From an uncultured bacterium (GTDB taxonomy: Bacteria > Cyanobacteriota > Vampirovibrionia > Gastranaerophilales > Gastranaerophilaceae), in assembly GCA_900547155.1 (NCBI GenBank), contig URFH01000022.1, positions 1 to 41,327 of the forward strand: 41,327 nucleotides of DNA, written 5' to 3'. The notes under the pieces were generated by a model. The model did not search any database. It was given only the letters and a program-made list of their open reading frames with translations, and was not told the DNA's origin. Shown piece by piece: positions 24,889 through 34,154 of this stretch (within the stretch, counting starts at the first letter, position 1; each line of letters begins with the position of its first letter). The position numbers and the translations under genes are program-made.

Positions 24889-25899
24889 ATGGAACTTACT
24901 ATGGATTTTCCCCAGCGCGAAAAGACAATAAACCCGACGCATGACATAAAACTTTTCTCGGGGCGCGCGCATGCAAAGCTTACGCAGGAAATTGCAGATT
25001 ATCTGGGGACAACCGTAGGGCCGATGGTTATAAAAAACTTTGCTGACGGCGAAATTTATGTCCAAATCCAGCAAAGTATCCGCGGCGACGATATTTTTAT
25101 TGTCCAGCCGCTTTCCAACCCTGTAAACGAAAACCTGATGGAACTTTTAATCATTATTGACGCATTCAAACGCGCCAGCGCAAAATCCATCACCGCTGTA
25201 ATCCCTTATTACGGCTACGCAAGACAGGACAGAAAAACCTCCGGAAGAGAAGCTATCACAGCGAAACTCGTTGCCGACCTTTTGACCACAGCCGGCGTAA
25301 ACAGAGTTTTGGCGATGGATTTGCACACAGGGCAGATTCAGGGATTCTTCAACATCCTCGTTGATCACATTTTTGCAACCCCTGTTTTGACAAAATACAT
25401 AAAAGAATTGAATATTCCCTCTGAAAAACTCGTTGCAGTAAGCCCTGACACAGGCGGGGTAGCAAGAACAAGACATTTTGCAAAAGAACTCGACTGTCCG
25501 CTCGCAATTGTCGATAAAAGACGCGACAAACACAACGAAGCCATCGCTGAACACGTAATCGGCGACGTAAAAGGCAAAATCTGCGTGCTTTTCGACGACC
25601 TTATTGACACTGCCGGCACGATTTGCGGCGCAGCAAGACTTCTCAAGGAAGAAGGCGCTGAAAAAGTTTATGTTTGCGCGGCTCACGGCGTACTTTCCGG
25701 CCCCGCAATCCAAAGGCTTGAAGAAGCACCGGTTGAAGAGGTTATTATCACCAATTCAATCCCGCTCGAAAGAAATTACATCCCCGCGAAGTTCACGCAG
25801 CTCAGCATTGCGCCGGCTCTGGGCGAAGCAATCTCGAGAATTCACGACAACGAATCCGTAAGCTCGCTTTTCGGGTTTGAAAAAGAATATAAATCATAA
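24889..25899 (+). CDS. prs: Ribose-phosphate pyrophosphokinase (PRPP synthetase)
   Basis: Prs transfers pyrophosphate from ATP to ribose-5-phosphate, giving PRPP for nucleotides, His, Trp and NAD. I prefer the ATG at 24889 (336 residues) because AAGGAAGG ends 7 bases before it; the ATG at 24883 would leave 1 base of spacing. Visible features are KLFSGRAHAKL, the flexible region YARQDRKTSGREAI with its substrate-binding basic residues, DLHTGQIQGFF, DKRRDKHN and the PRPP loop CVLFDDLIDTAGTI. The length is about 20 residues above the usual ~315 because of an N-terminal lead. A strong terminator follows. Confidence 0.96.
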   Translation: MELTMDFPQREKTINPTHDIKLFSGRAHAKLTQEIADYLGTTVGPMVIKNFADGEIYVQIQQSIRGDDIFIVQPLSNPVNENLMELLIIIDAFKRASAKSITAVIPYYGYARQDRKTSGREAITAKLVADLLTTAGVNRVLAMDLHTGQIQGFFNILVDHIFATPVLTKYIKELNIPSEKLVAVSPDTGGVARTRHFAKELDCPLAIVDKRRDKHNEAIAEHVIGDVKGKICVLFDDLIDTAGTICGAARLLKEEGAEKVYVCAAHGVLSGPAIQRLEEAPVEEVIITNSIPLERNYIPAKFTQLSIAPALGEAISRIHDNESVSSLFGFEKEYKS

Positions 25900-25937
25900 C
25901 AACATCCTAACAACAACAAATGTTAAGAGAGAGTTCA

Positions 25938-25966
25938 AGGACAGGCAAACGCCTGTCCTGCTTTTT
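25938..25966 (+). terminator. prs terminator
   Basis: AGGACAGGC (25938-25946) pairs perfectly with GCCTGTCCT (25951-25959) around AAAC and is followed by GCTTTTT. Confidence 0.85.
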
Positions 25967-26021
25967 ATTAAGCTTTTTGAAAAAGCAGTCAGACAGGTTC
26001 TTGGTGGCAAAAAAGTATGCC

Positions 26022-26348
26022 GTCATTCCGAACTTGATTCGGAATCGCAAGATTGAAGTTGATAAGCCCGAATCTTGCCGCCGGAAGCGCGATTTTCACA
26101 CCCTTGCGACCCTGAAACGAGTTCAGGGTGACAGAATAGAGCCGTCATTCCGGGCTTGACCCGGAATCGCAAGGTTGAAGTTGATAATCACCGCCCTTGC
26201 GACCCTGAAACAAGTTCAGGGTGACGAAAATCGTGCCGTCATTCCGAACTCGTTTCGGAATCGCAAGATTGAAGTCGATAAGCCCGAATCTTGCCGCCGG
26301 AAGCACAATTTTCAAGCCCTTGCGGCCCTGAATCAAGTTCAGGGTGAC
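26022..26348. repeat. Cluster of six 25-mer palindromic repeats
   Basis: Copies lie at 26022-26046, 26108-26132, 26144-26168, 26201-26225, 26238-26262 and 26324-26348. Linkers between them are themselves conserved (for example CGCAAGATTGAAG then GATAAGCCCGAATC and TTGCCGCCGGAAGC). They fill the 490-base gap between prs and trmL. The last copy ends about 30 bases before the trmL -10, so the repeats reach the promoter. Confidence 0.85.
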
Positions 26349-26374
26349 AATTTTTGTGTTATTTACGGAATTTG

Positions 26375-26383
26375 TGCTAAAAT
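26375..26383 (+). promoter_or_regulatory. Extended -10 promoter for trmL-nnrD
   Basis: TGCTAAAAT (26375-26383) is an extended -10 with the TG dinucleotide. Transcription would begin near 26390, directly at the trmL ATG, giving an almost leaderless mRNA. Confidence 0.45.
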
Positions 26384-26391
26384 CAACACAA

Positions 26392-26853
26392 ATGAACATC
26401 AAAACCAAATTCAACATAGTCCTTTACGAACCTGAAATCCCCCAGAATACGGGGAATATCGTGCGCCTCGCCGCATGCACAAACGCTGACGTTTATCTGG
26501 TCGGAAAACTCGGATTTTCAATTGACAGCCGCCACTTAAAACGCGCGGGGCTTGATTATTGGGATTCTGTAAACATAAAAAGGGTCGAAAAACTTGAGGA
26601 TTTGTATGAAGAATTTCCGGACAGGGATTTTTACTACCTCACGACCAAAACCAGCAACCGCTACACGGACGTAAAGTTCAAAGACGGCGACTTTTTCGTA
26701 TTCGGGCCGGAAACCAGAGGGCTGCCGGAGGATTTGCTGCTTTCGCAGGGCTCACATTCAATCACAATCCCCATGCAAGACGGCCAAAGGAGCCTGAACC
26801 TCTCGAATTCCGTGGCAATCGTTGTTTATGAGGCATTGAGGCAAAATGGATAA
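26392..26853 (+). CDS. trmL: tRNA (cytidine/uridine-34 2'-O)-methyltransferase TrmL
   Basis: TrmL (YibK) is a small SPOUT methyltransferase that methylates the 2'-OH of the wobble base in Leu tRNAs. I place the start at the ATG at 26392 (153 residues), because the family begins directly with the NIVLYEPEIPQNTGNIVRLAACT segment seen here (about 8-30). An in-frame GTG at 26374 is possible. The SAM-binding knot is visible as FVFGPETRGLP (about 101-111) and ITIPMQDGQRSLNLSNSVAIVVYEALRQ at the C-terminus. No Shine-Dalgarno sequence precedes 26392. The gene overlaps nnrD by 8 bases. Confidence 0.9.
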   Translation: MNIKTKFNIVLYEPEIPQNTGNIVRLAACTNADVYLVGKLGFSIDSRHLKRAGLDYWDSVNIKRVEKLEDLYEEFPDRDFYYLTTKTSNRYTDVKFKDGDFFVFGPETRGLPEDLLLSQGSHSITIPMQDGQRSLNLSNSVAIVVYEALRQNG

Positions 26854-27721
26854 AATCGAAAAAAATACCGTAAAATATTTAATCCCAAAACGCCCTGAAA
26901 ACTCCAACAAAGGCACTTTCGGGCGCATTTTAACTATCGCCGGAAGCTTGAATTATCAGGGTGCGGCGTATTTGAGCGCAGTTTCGGCACTGAAAAGCGG
27001 CGCAGGGCTTGTTTCCCTTGCCACAATTGAAACCGTAATCAACAATATCTCCGCTTTGACCCCGAATTTGACCTTTTTGAAGCTTCGTGATTCTTATAAA
27101 CAGTGCATTGCAAGCGATTCTTTTCCGGAAATCAAGCCTTTTCTCGACAAATACAACGTAATTGCAATGGGGCCGGGGCTTTCTGACAATCCGGCGGTTT
27201 TTGCGTTCGTAAATGAAGCGCTTGGCTTTATGAAAGACATTGAAACGCCTGTGGTGCTTGACGCCGACGCATTGAACGCGATTGCGGATTCAAAAATCAC
27301 AAAACTCCCCAAAAACTCCATCATAACCCCTCATCCAAAGGAAATGTCGCGGCTTCTTGATGTTTCGCTTGAAGAAATCCTTGCAGACAGGGCAAATGCG
27401 GCAAAAAGAGCCGTAGAAAAATTCAATTGCACCGTAATTTTAAAAGGAAGCGGCACAATTGTCTGCACAAAGGATTTCAGGTTTTTTGTGAACACAAGCG
27501 GCAGCTCCGCGCTGGCAAAAGCCGGTTCCGGCGATGTTTTGACCGGAATTATTTCCGCATTTCTTGCGCAGGGGCTTTCTTGCGAAAATGCTGCGATTGC
27601 GGGCGTTTTTCTGCACGGGCTCTGCGGTGAAATTGCCGCTGAAAGCCTTACGGAATACTGCGTTCTTGCACAGGACATTATAGACGCAATCCCTGAGGCG
27701 TTCAAGAGGATTCTCGGCTGA
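26846..27721 (+). CDS. nnrD: ADP/ATP-dependent NAD(P)H-hydrate dehydratase
   Basis: NnrD repairs damaged (hydrated) NADH and NADPH by nucleotide-dependent dehydration. The 291 residues are the ribokinase-like dehydratase domain alone. Visible are GTFGRILTIAGSLNYQGAAYLSA (about 24-46), VIAMGPGLSDN, VLDADALNAIA, IITPHPKEMSRLL and the active-site block GSSALAKAGSGDVLTGIISAFLAQG. The epimerase partner domain (NnrE), often fused at the N-terminus, is absent here and must be encoded elsewhere if present. Overlaps with trmL (8 bases) and with the next gene (1 base, TGATG-type) mark one operon. Confidence 0.93.
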   Translation: MDKIEKNTVKYLIPKRPENSNKGTFGRILTIAGSLNYQGAAYLSAVSALKSGAGLVSLATIETVINNISALTPNLTFLKLRDSYKQCIASDSFPEIKPFLDKYNVIAMGPGLSDNPAVFAFVNEALGFMKDIETPVVLDADALNAIADSKITKLPKNSIITPHPKEMSRLLDVSLEEILADRANAAKRAVEKFNCTVILKGSGTIVCTKDFRFFVNTSGSSALAKAGSGDVLTGIISAFLAQGLSCENAAIAGVFLHGLCGEIAAESLTEYCVLAQDIIDAIPEAFKRILG

Positions 27722-28422
27722 TGGAGGCTGTTTTTGTGCCGTTTTCCGTCCATGACGGGCGTTTTAACATGGATTTTGACGAAAAAATGCTTGATTTTAC
27801 AATAAAAACCGGCATTCCTGTTTTGCGTTTTTACGGCTGGAAGCCGGCATGCGTTTCTTTAGGCAGAAATCAGAATGCGGCGCATGTTAATGAGGAGTTT
27901 TGCCAAAAGAGCGGAATCGGCCTTGTGCGGCGGCTTACGGGGGGCAGGGCGCTTTTGCATGACAATGAATTGACCTATTCTTTTACCTGTAGAAGCGGTT
28001 TTTTGGAAAACGGCGGCTCTGTAACCCTTTCGTACAAAGAAATTTCCGGAGCTCTGGCAGCAGGGTTTCAAAAACTCGGGATAAATGCAGAATTCCCCGA
28101 AGAAAGCCCGAAACGTGCAGCAAGCCTTAAATTTGAGTACTGCATGTCACTTTCAACGGGCGCAGATTTGAGTTTTCGGGGGAAAAAACTCGTCGGTTCA
28201 GCACAATTCCGAAAAGAGGGCAGCATTTTGCAGCATGGCTCTGTTCTTTTTGATTACAGCCCCGAAAAAATTAAGCAAATATTCGGCGAAGAACCGCGTC
28301 AGGACAAGATTATCACCTTAAAAGAAATTTCATCCGAAATCACATGCGAGCACCTTTGCGTGGCGCTGAAAAAAGCTTTTGAAACAAAATTCAATCTAAA
28401 TTTCACCAACTCAAAAATTTAA
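27721..28422 (+). CDS. Lipoate-protein ligase / octanoyltransferase (LipM-like)
   Basis: This is a BPL_LplA_LipB-family enzyme that attaches an octanoyl or lipoyl group to lipoyl domains of 2-oxoacid dehydrogenases or GcvH. The 233 residues contain FYGWKPACVSLGRNQ (37-51), RRLTGGRALLHDNELTYS (70-87), and GKKLVGSAQFRKEGSILQHGSVLFD (154-178) with the substrate Lys at about 156. Cys141 (EYCMSLS) stands where LipM octanoyltransferases have their catalytic Cys, so octanoyl transfer is favoured over ATP-dependent ligation. It is short for LipM (about 280). The start codon overlaps the nnrD stop. The exact subfamily is uncertain. Confidence 0.8.
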   Translation: MEAVFVPFSVHDGRFNMDFDEKMLDFTIKTGIPVLRFYGWKPACVSLGRNQNAAHVNEEFCQKSGIGLVRRLTGGRALLHDNELTYSFTCRSGFLENGGSVTLSYKEISGALAAGFQKLGINAEFPEESPKRAASLKFEYCMSLSTGADLSFRGKKLVGSAQFRKEGSILQHGSVLFDYSPEKIKQIFGEEPRQDKIITLKEISSEITCEHLCVALKKAFETKFNLNFTNSKI

Positions 28423-28452
28423 AACATCCACCGCCCCCAAAAAACCTGAAAA

Positions 28453-28578
28453 GCTCAAACCGCGGTATTTTTCTTTGCAGTGACTATGGAGGAGGCGTCA
28501 AAAAGCTATAAAAATTCAAAATTAACGTGGCTTTGCCGGGGGAATCGGAACGGAAAAGAAAAATACCGCGATTTGAGC
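28453..28578 (+). repeat. Long hairpin element, copy B
   Basis: Two 24-base arms (28453-28476, starting GCTCAAACCGCGGTATTTTT, and 28555-28578) pair with one mismatch. They flank a 78-base interior that begins GCAGTGACTATGGAGGAGG and ends CCGGGGGAATCGGAACGGA. The interior aligns without gaps to that of copy A at 24.6 kb, while the arms differ by paired changes. The element fills half of the 300-base gap between the lipoate/octanoate gene and gpsA. Confidence 0.85.
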
Positions 28579-28663
28579 GCAATATCTACAGTTTGAGGGA
28601 ATGAAAAAACGTGATTTTTTGCGAAATTGTTTGACTTTTTTGGCTGCAAGCGGACGCACCCTC

Positions 28664-28696
28664 ACCCCAGCCCTCTCCCAGAGGACGAGGGAGTGA
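28664..28696. repeat. CCCTCTCCC-type palindrome
   Basis: CACCCTCACCCCAGCCCTCT leads into CCCAGAGGACGAGGGAGTG, an imperfect GC-rich hairpin close to the gpsA stop. Related pieces occur at 17337 and at the right end of the window. It may help end the gpsA transcript but lacks a clear U-tract. Confidence 0.4.
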
Positions 28697-28723
28697 AAAT
28701 TTTCCGCGCTCCGGAGAAAATGT

Positions 28724-29713
28724 TTATTCTTGCTTCAATTTCCTGTTCATCAACTTGTCCAGAACCTCCTGCGGCGTGATTTCAGTGTAAACGGCTTCAT
28801 AAATTGCCGCTGAAACAGGAACTTCAAGATTGAGCTTCTTTGCCAGCTCACAAACGGCTTTTGAGGTTTTCACACCCTCGGCAACCGAGCCCAGCTCACT
28901 CAAAATATCGTTAATTTTTTTACCCTTGCCAATCATTGAACCAACCGTGTAATTTCTGGACAACGGGCTCGAGCAGGTTGCAATTAAATCGCCCATACCG
29001 GACAAACCGTATAAGGTAGAGGGTTTTGCGCCCAGAGCAACGCTGATTCTGACGATTTCGGCCATTCCGCGGGTCAAAAGTGCACCTTTGCAGTTGTCAC
29101 CGAGGTTCAAAGCACCCGCAAACCCTGACGCAATCGCGATTACGTTCTTTAAACTGCCGCCCAGCTCGACGCCGATTACGTCATCGTTCGTGTAAAGGCG
29201 GAATTTTGACGGAACTGTTAGTTTTTCCTGCACATATTTTGCGATTTCCATGTTTTCGCAGGCCACAGAAGCCGCTGTGGGGCAGCCGGCAAGCACTTCT
29301 TTGGCTAAGGTCGGGCCGGAAAGGATTGCGATGTTTGCGTCGGGCAATTCCTCTTTCATAACCTCGCTCATCCTCATCAAAGAGGGTAATTCAAGGCCTT
29401 TTGAGGTGTTTACGAGAATCTGGTTCTTTTTTAAGCCGATTTTTGCAAGATTTTTGCAAACTTCACGAATCCCGGAAGTCGCAACAACAAGCAGAATGAT
29501 ATCAGCGTCCAAAACGGCTTTTTCAAGGTCTGAGGTGACTTCAACTTTGTCCTGCAATTGGATTTCGATGGGCTTTTTTACTGATTTTTTCGTTCTGAGT
29601 TCGTCAGAAATATCTACATCCCGTCCCCATACAGTAACTTTTTCAAAATTGTTGGTCAAAAGCCACGTCAGCGTAAGTCCCCAGCAGCCCGCACCTAATA
29701 CAGTAAGTTTCAT
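28724..29713 (-). CDS. gpsA: Glycerol-3-phosphate dehydrogenase [NAD(P)+]
   Basis: GpsA reduces dihydroxyacetone phosphate to sn-glycerol-3-phosphate, the backbone acylated by PlsY. The 329-residue length is normal. It shows the Rossmann loop VLGAGCWGLTLTWLL (5-19), VWGRD, LVVATSGIREV, VNTSKGLE, the active-site region ILSGPTLAKEV (about 134-144) and ELGGSLKNVIAIASG (about 187-201) with the catalytic-type Lys, and GLSGMGDLIATCSSPLSRN. It is a single minus-strand gene with its own leader; ahcY is divergent on the other side. Confidence 0.96.
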   Translation of the reverse strand: MKLTVLGAGCWGLTLTWLLTNNFEKVTVWGRDVDISDELRTKKSVKKPIEIQLQDKVEVTSDLEKAVLDADIILLVVATSGIREVCKNLAKIGLKKNQILVNTSKGLELPSLMRMSEVMKEELPDANIAILSGPTLAKEVLAGCPTAASVACENMEIAKYVQEKLTVPSKFRLYTNDDVIGVELGGSLKNVIAIASGFAGALNLGDNCKGALLTRGMAEIVRISVALGAKPSTLYGLSGMGDLIATCSSPLSRNYTVGSMIGKGKKINDILSELGSVAEGVKTSKAVCELAKKLNLEVPVSAAIYEAVYTEITPQEVLDKLMNRKLKQE

Positions 29714-29772
29714 AAATTAACCTCTTTTCTGATTCATTTATTATAAATTATTAAAGAAAATTTGTAAAAAGC

Positions 29773-29799
29773 TTTACACGTGTTAATTTATGCTAAAAT
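29773..29799 (+). promoter_or_regulatory. Extended -10 promoter of ahcY with a CACGTG palindrome
   Basis: TGCTAAAAT (29791-29799) is an extended -10. A TTTACA lies at 29773-29778 with a short 15-bp spacer. The spacer region contains ACACGTGT (29776-29783), a perfect palindrome that could be an operator. Confidence 0.45.
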
Positions 29800-29804
29800 T
29801 GTAG

Positions 29805-31115
<1,311 letters not shown>

Positions 31116-31131
31116 GTTGCAAACAGGAAAC

Positions 31132-31161
31132 AAAAAAGCCGCCTGATTGGGCGGCTTTTTT
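31132..31161. terminator. Bidirectional terminator between ahcY and the permease
   Basis: AAAAAAGCCGCC pairs with GGCGGCTTTTTT around a 6-base loop. It is followed by U-runs on both strands and serves the convergent ahcY and amino acid permease genes. Confidence 0.88.
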
Positions 31162-31177
31162 ATATGAAAGTTGTTTT

Positions 31178-32803
31178 TTATAATTGTGCCTTTTCGCGGG
31201 CTTCTTTGTTGGCTTTTCTGCGTTCTTCAATGCCCTCAATTCTGCGGTTTCTCTTGTAGCCGTAAAAAGCGTAGATTGAAAGCCCGATTAATAGCCAGAG
31301 CGGGAACAGAAGCGCTGTTTTGCCCATGCTTGCGATAGCTACGCACATCAATGTACCGCAAAGCAATATGCCCATTGCCGGGAAGAACGGTGAAAACGGC
31401 ACTTTGAACGGTCTGTGGCGGTTCGGGTCGGTTTTTCTTAAAATCAGCACCCCGATACAAACAATAATGAACGATGTGAACACGCTGAAGATACAAAGCT
31501 GGGCAGCAAGGTTCAAATCAAGGAACAAGCACCCGATAACCATTGCTGAGCCCACAAGCCATGTGATTACGTGGGGAGTTTTGTAAACAGGGTGCACTTT
31601 TTTCAATATTGTCGGGAAGAAATTGTCACGTGCCATAGCAAAAAGGATTCTTGTTGCGGCAAGCTGCATAACCAGCAATACCGAGGTCAAACCGGTCAAC
31701 GCACCGACTGAAATCAGCCCTGCAACCCAGTTTTGCCCCGTCATTTGCATTGCATGCGCAATAGGCGCGTGGATATTAATCATATCCCATTTAACAACAC
31801 CCGTTAAAACAAGCGCTACAAATATATACACGACCGTGCACGCTAAAAGTGTGCCGATAATGCCAATCGGAACATCTTTTTGAGGATTTTTGGTTTCTTC
31901 TGCGGCTGTTGAAATTGCGTCAAAGCCTGTATATGCAAAGAAAATCGTAAACGCGCTGATAAGAACGCTGCCGATTCCGTTAGGCATGAAAGGAACCCAG
32001 TTTCCGGGTTTTACGTAAAAAGCGCCTACGCCTATGAACAGGGCAATAACAAGCAGTTTAATAACAACCATTATCCCTGCCATATTTTTGGATTCTGAAA
32101 TGCCTTTTACGAGAATCGCTGTAACCAGCAATATCATTGCAATTGCCGGAACATTTATTGATATCGGAATAAGCCCGAAAAGGTGCGGAATGTGCTCGGC
32201 GGGGTTAAGACCCATTTTTACATACGCTGCGGAAGCTGTTCCGTAATCGCTCACAAGCCAGAGCGGGGGATACATTATGTGGTGGCAGATTGATTGCAAA
32301 GCTGCGGGAAGATGGGCTGTATAAGGCTCAAATCCGCGTAAAAACTGGAGCAAATAACCCGTCCAGCTGCAAGCTACTGCAATGTTTCCGATTGTGTACT
32401 GGAGCATTAAGACCCATCCGACCATCCATGCCGCCAATTCACCCATTGTGGCAAATGTATATGTATAAACACCTCCCGAAACCGGTATCATGGAGGCAAA
32501 TTCAGCATAACAAAGCGCTGAAAATATGCAGGCAATCGCCGCAATTATCATAGATATAACAAGCGCCGGGCCTGCACCGGGATGTCCGTTCGTTCCGACG
32601 ACAGCCGAACCGACCATTGAGAAAATTCCGGCACCGATTACCGCACCGATACCCAGAATAATCAAATCCACCCAGTTAAGGGTTTTATTCAATCCGGTTT
32701 CTTTGGAATCTGCAATCATATCATCCGGATTTTTGGTTTTTAATAATTTTGAAACAAAATGTTCGACCAGTCCTGCTTCTGTTACTTCTTTTTCGTGGGG
32801 CAT
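31178..32803 (-). CDS. APC-family amino acid permease
   Basis: This 541-residue inner-membrane protein has about 12-14 hydrophobic segments. It belongs to the amino acid-polyamine-organocation family, closest in look to cationic amino acid transporters. The first membrane helix carries the substrate-binding glycines LIILGIGAVIGAGIFSMVGSAV (about 48-69). Other family segments are YAEFASMIPVSGGVYTYTFATMGELAAWMVGW (about 100-131), FFAYTGFDAISTAAEETKNPQKDVPIGI (about 289-316) and RILFAMARDNFFP. The C-terminal tail is charged and cytoplasmic. It starts 18 bases after glyQ on the same strand, so the two are probably co-transcribed. The substrate is unknown; glycine or another small amino acid is only a guess from context. 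Confidence 0.9.
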   Translation of the reverse strand: MPHEKEVTEAGLVEHFVSKLLKTKNPDDMIADSKETGLNKTLNWVDLIILGIGAVIGAGIFSMVGSAVVGTNGHPGAGPALVISMIIAAIACIFSALCYAEFASMIPVSGGVYTYTFATMGELAAWMVGWVLMLQYTIGNIAVACSWTGYLLQFLRGFEPYTAHLPAALQSICHHIMYPPLWLVSDYGTASAAYVKMGLNPAEHIPHLFGLIPISINVPAIAMILLVTAILVKGISESKNMAGIMVVIKLLVIALFIGVGAFYVKPGNWVPFMPNGIGSVLISAFTIFFAYTGFDAISTAAEETKNPQKDVPIGIIGTLLACTVVYIFVALVLTGVVKWDMINIHAPIAHAMQMTGQNWVAGLISVGALTGLTSVLLVMQLAATRILFAMARDNFFPTILKKVHPVYKTPHVITWLVGSAMVIGCLFLDLNLAAQLCIFSVFTSFIIVCIGVLILRKTDPNRHRPFKVPFSPFFPAMGILLCGTLMCVAIASMGKTALLFPLWLLIGLSIYAFYGYKRNRRIEGIEERRKANKEAREKAQL

Positions 32804-32821
32804 GTAATTTTTCCTTATATT

Positions 32822-33697
32822 CTATTTCTTCAAAAGGGGGAATCCCAGTTTTTCTCGTTGTTCAACGTATAATTTTGCGACCATCGCCGCCATTCTTCTT
32901 ACCCTGTTTATGTAATTTATTCTTTCATCCTTGCTTATTACGCCTCTGGCATCAAGCAGGTTGAAATCATGCGAGCATTTTAAAACATAATCATATGCAG
33001 GAAGAACAAGCTCGTTTTTTACGCAATTTTCGACTTCTTCCTGATAAAGGTCAAATAACTTGAACAATCTCGCCGCATCTGAAACTTCAAAATTGTATTT
33101 TGACTGTTCAATTTCGTTTTGAAGATAAATTTCGCCGTATTTCAGGTTTTTGTTCCACATAACGTCAAAAACAGAATTAACATTTTGAAGATACATTGCA
33201 ATACGTTCAAGCCCGTATGTCAATTCAAGCGCAACAGGGCGAATTTCAAGCCCGCCGACCTGCTGGAAATAGGTAAACTGCGTAATTTCCATCCCGTCAA
33301 GCCAAACTTCCCAGCCTACACCGGCCGCACCGAGGGTGGGTGATTCCCAGTTGTCTTCGACAAACCTGACATCATGTTTTGAAAGGTCAATTCCCATCGC
33401 TTCAAGGCTTTTGAGGTACAATTCCTGAGCGTTGTCCGGAGATGGTTTCAAAATAACCTGATATTGGAAATAATGACCCAGTCTGTTCGGGTTTTCGCCG
33501 TATCTGGCGTCAGTCGGGCGTCTGCATGGCTCGACCATTGCCGTATTCCACGGTTCCGGCCCCAATGAACGCAAAAAAGTTGCCGGATTCATTGTGCTTG
33601 CGCCTTTTTCAATATCATAAGGCTGTTGGATTATGCAGCCATAGTCTGACCAAAATTTTGATAAATTTAGAATTAATTCCTGAAATGTTAGTGCCAA
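32822..33697 (-). CDS. glyQ: Glycine-tRNA ligase alpha subunit
   Basis: GlyQ is the catalytic subunit of the bacterial alpha2beta2 glycyl-tRNA synthetase. It forms glycyl-adenylate and charges tRNA-Gly together with GlyS. The 291 residues show the family block [20 protein letters not shown] (16-35), [58 protein letters not shown] and the class II motif 3 region [15 protein letters not shown]. The beta subunit gene glyS, usually next door, is absent; an amino acid permease takes its place. There is no T-box in the leader. A promoter and an 11-bp inverted repeat lie upstream. Confidence 0.96.
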   Translation of the reverse strand: MALTFQELILNLSKFWSDYGCIIQQPYDIEKGASTMNPATFLRSLGPEPWNTAMVEPCRRPTDARYGENPNRLGHYFQYQVILKPSPDNAQELYLKSLEAMGIDLSKHDVRFVEDNWESPTLGAAGVGWEVWLDGMEITQFTYFQQVGGLEIRPVALELTYGLERIAMYLQNVNSVFDVMWNKNLKYGEIYLQNEIEQSKYNFEVSDAARLFKLFDLYQEEVENCVKNELVLPAYDYVLKCSHDFNLLDARGVISKDERINYINRVRRMAAMVAKLYVEQREKLGFPLLKK

Positions 33698-33735
33698 AGT
33701 TCCATTCCTGCTGGTTTTTTCTCTCTCTACAACTG

Positions 33736-33785
33736 TTATAATGTTACAGCCTTAACATTATAATATAATTTGCGTATTTTTACAA
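33736..33785 (-). promoter_or_regulatory. glyQ promoter with an operator-like inverted repeat
   Basis: On the minus strand, a -35 TTGTAA (33785-33780), a 17-bp spacer and a -10 TATAAT (33762-33757) form a good promoter. A perfect inverted repeat, TTATAATGTTA (33736-33746) and TAACATTATAA (33753-33763), overlaps the -10 and the expected start site. It resembles a repressor operator. A weak RNA hairpin is the alternative. Confidence 0.6.
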
Positions 33786-33847
33786 ATTATTGTGAAAATT
33801 ACACTTAATTTTGTTGCGAAGTGTTAAAAAAGACAAAAAAGCAAGCC

Positions 33848-33970
33848 GTCATTCCGAACTTGATTCGGAATCGCGAGATTGAAGTTGATAATTACCGCCC
33901 TCGCGACCCTGAAACGAGTTCAGGGTGACGAAAAAATGTAGGGTGGGAAAAGTGAAACGGTTCCCACCGC
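33848..33970. repeat. Pair of 25-mer palindromes plus a GGGTGGGA remnant
   Basis: Copies lie at 33848-33872 and 33905-33929, in the two arm types and opposite orientations. They are followed by GTAGGGTGGGAAAAGTG and GGTTCCCACC, like the sequence at 4.65-4.7 kb. The 456-base gap between glyQ and thyX holds this, the element at 34018 and a truncated 25-mer at 34136-34150. No gene is visible. Confidence 0.8.
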
Positions 33971-34017
33971 ATGATTGTGTGAAAATGGGGATTTTGGGTT
34001 TTCAAGATGGTTTTTTA

Positions 34018-34096
34018 GTCGCTCCCCATCCGCATTCGTACGAAATACTGACGTATTTCTACGACTGCTCCTTCCCCGAGCTTGGGAAGGGGTGAT
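34018..34096. repeat. Three-way-junction repeat, copy 1
   Basis: Two hairpins lie inside a C-rich/G-rich outer frame. The first pairs GAAATAC (34042-34048) with GTATTTC (34053-34059) above a GCA-TCGT/ACGA-TGC base. The second pairs CCTTCCC (34070-34076) with GGGAAGG (34084-34090). The same layout is found at 37957-38035 with compensatory base changes. The outer stem is degenerate in this copy. Confidence 0.7.
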
Positions 34097-34154
34097 TTTG
34101 GGGTTGTTAAGCTGTAGGGCGATAAAAGGCGTGCCGTCATTCCGAACTAGTTTT

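Noticed and set aside
25920..26435. Short open frames running through the repeat cluster after prs
   Set aside because: They translate repeated palindromes in both strands and have no start signals or protein-like composition.
33698..33800. T-box leader before glyQ
   Set aside because: No T-box sequence (TGGNACCGCG-type) and no specifier stem; the only structure is a short palindrome at the promoter.
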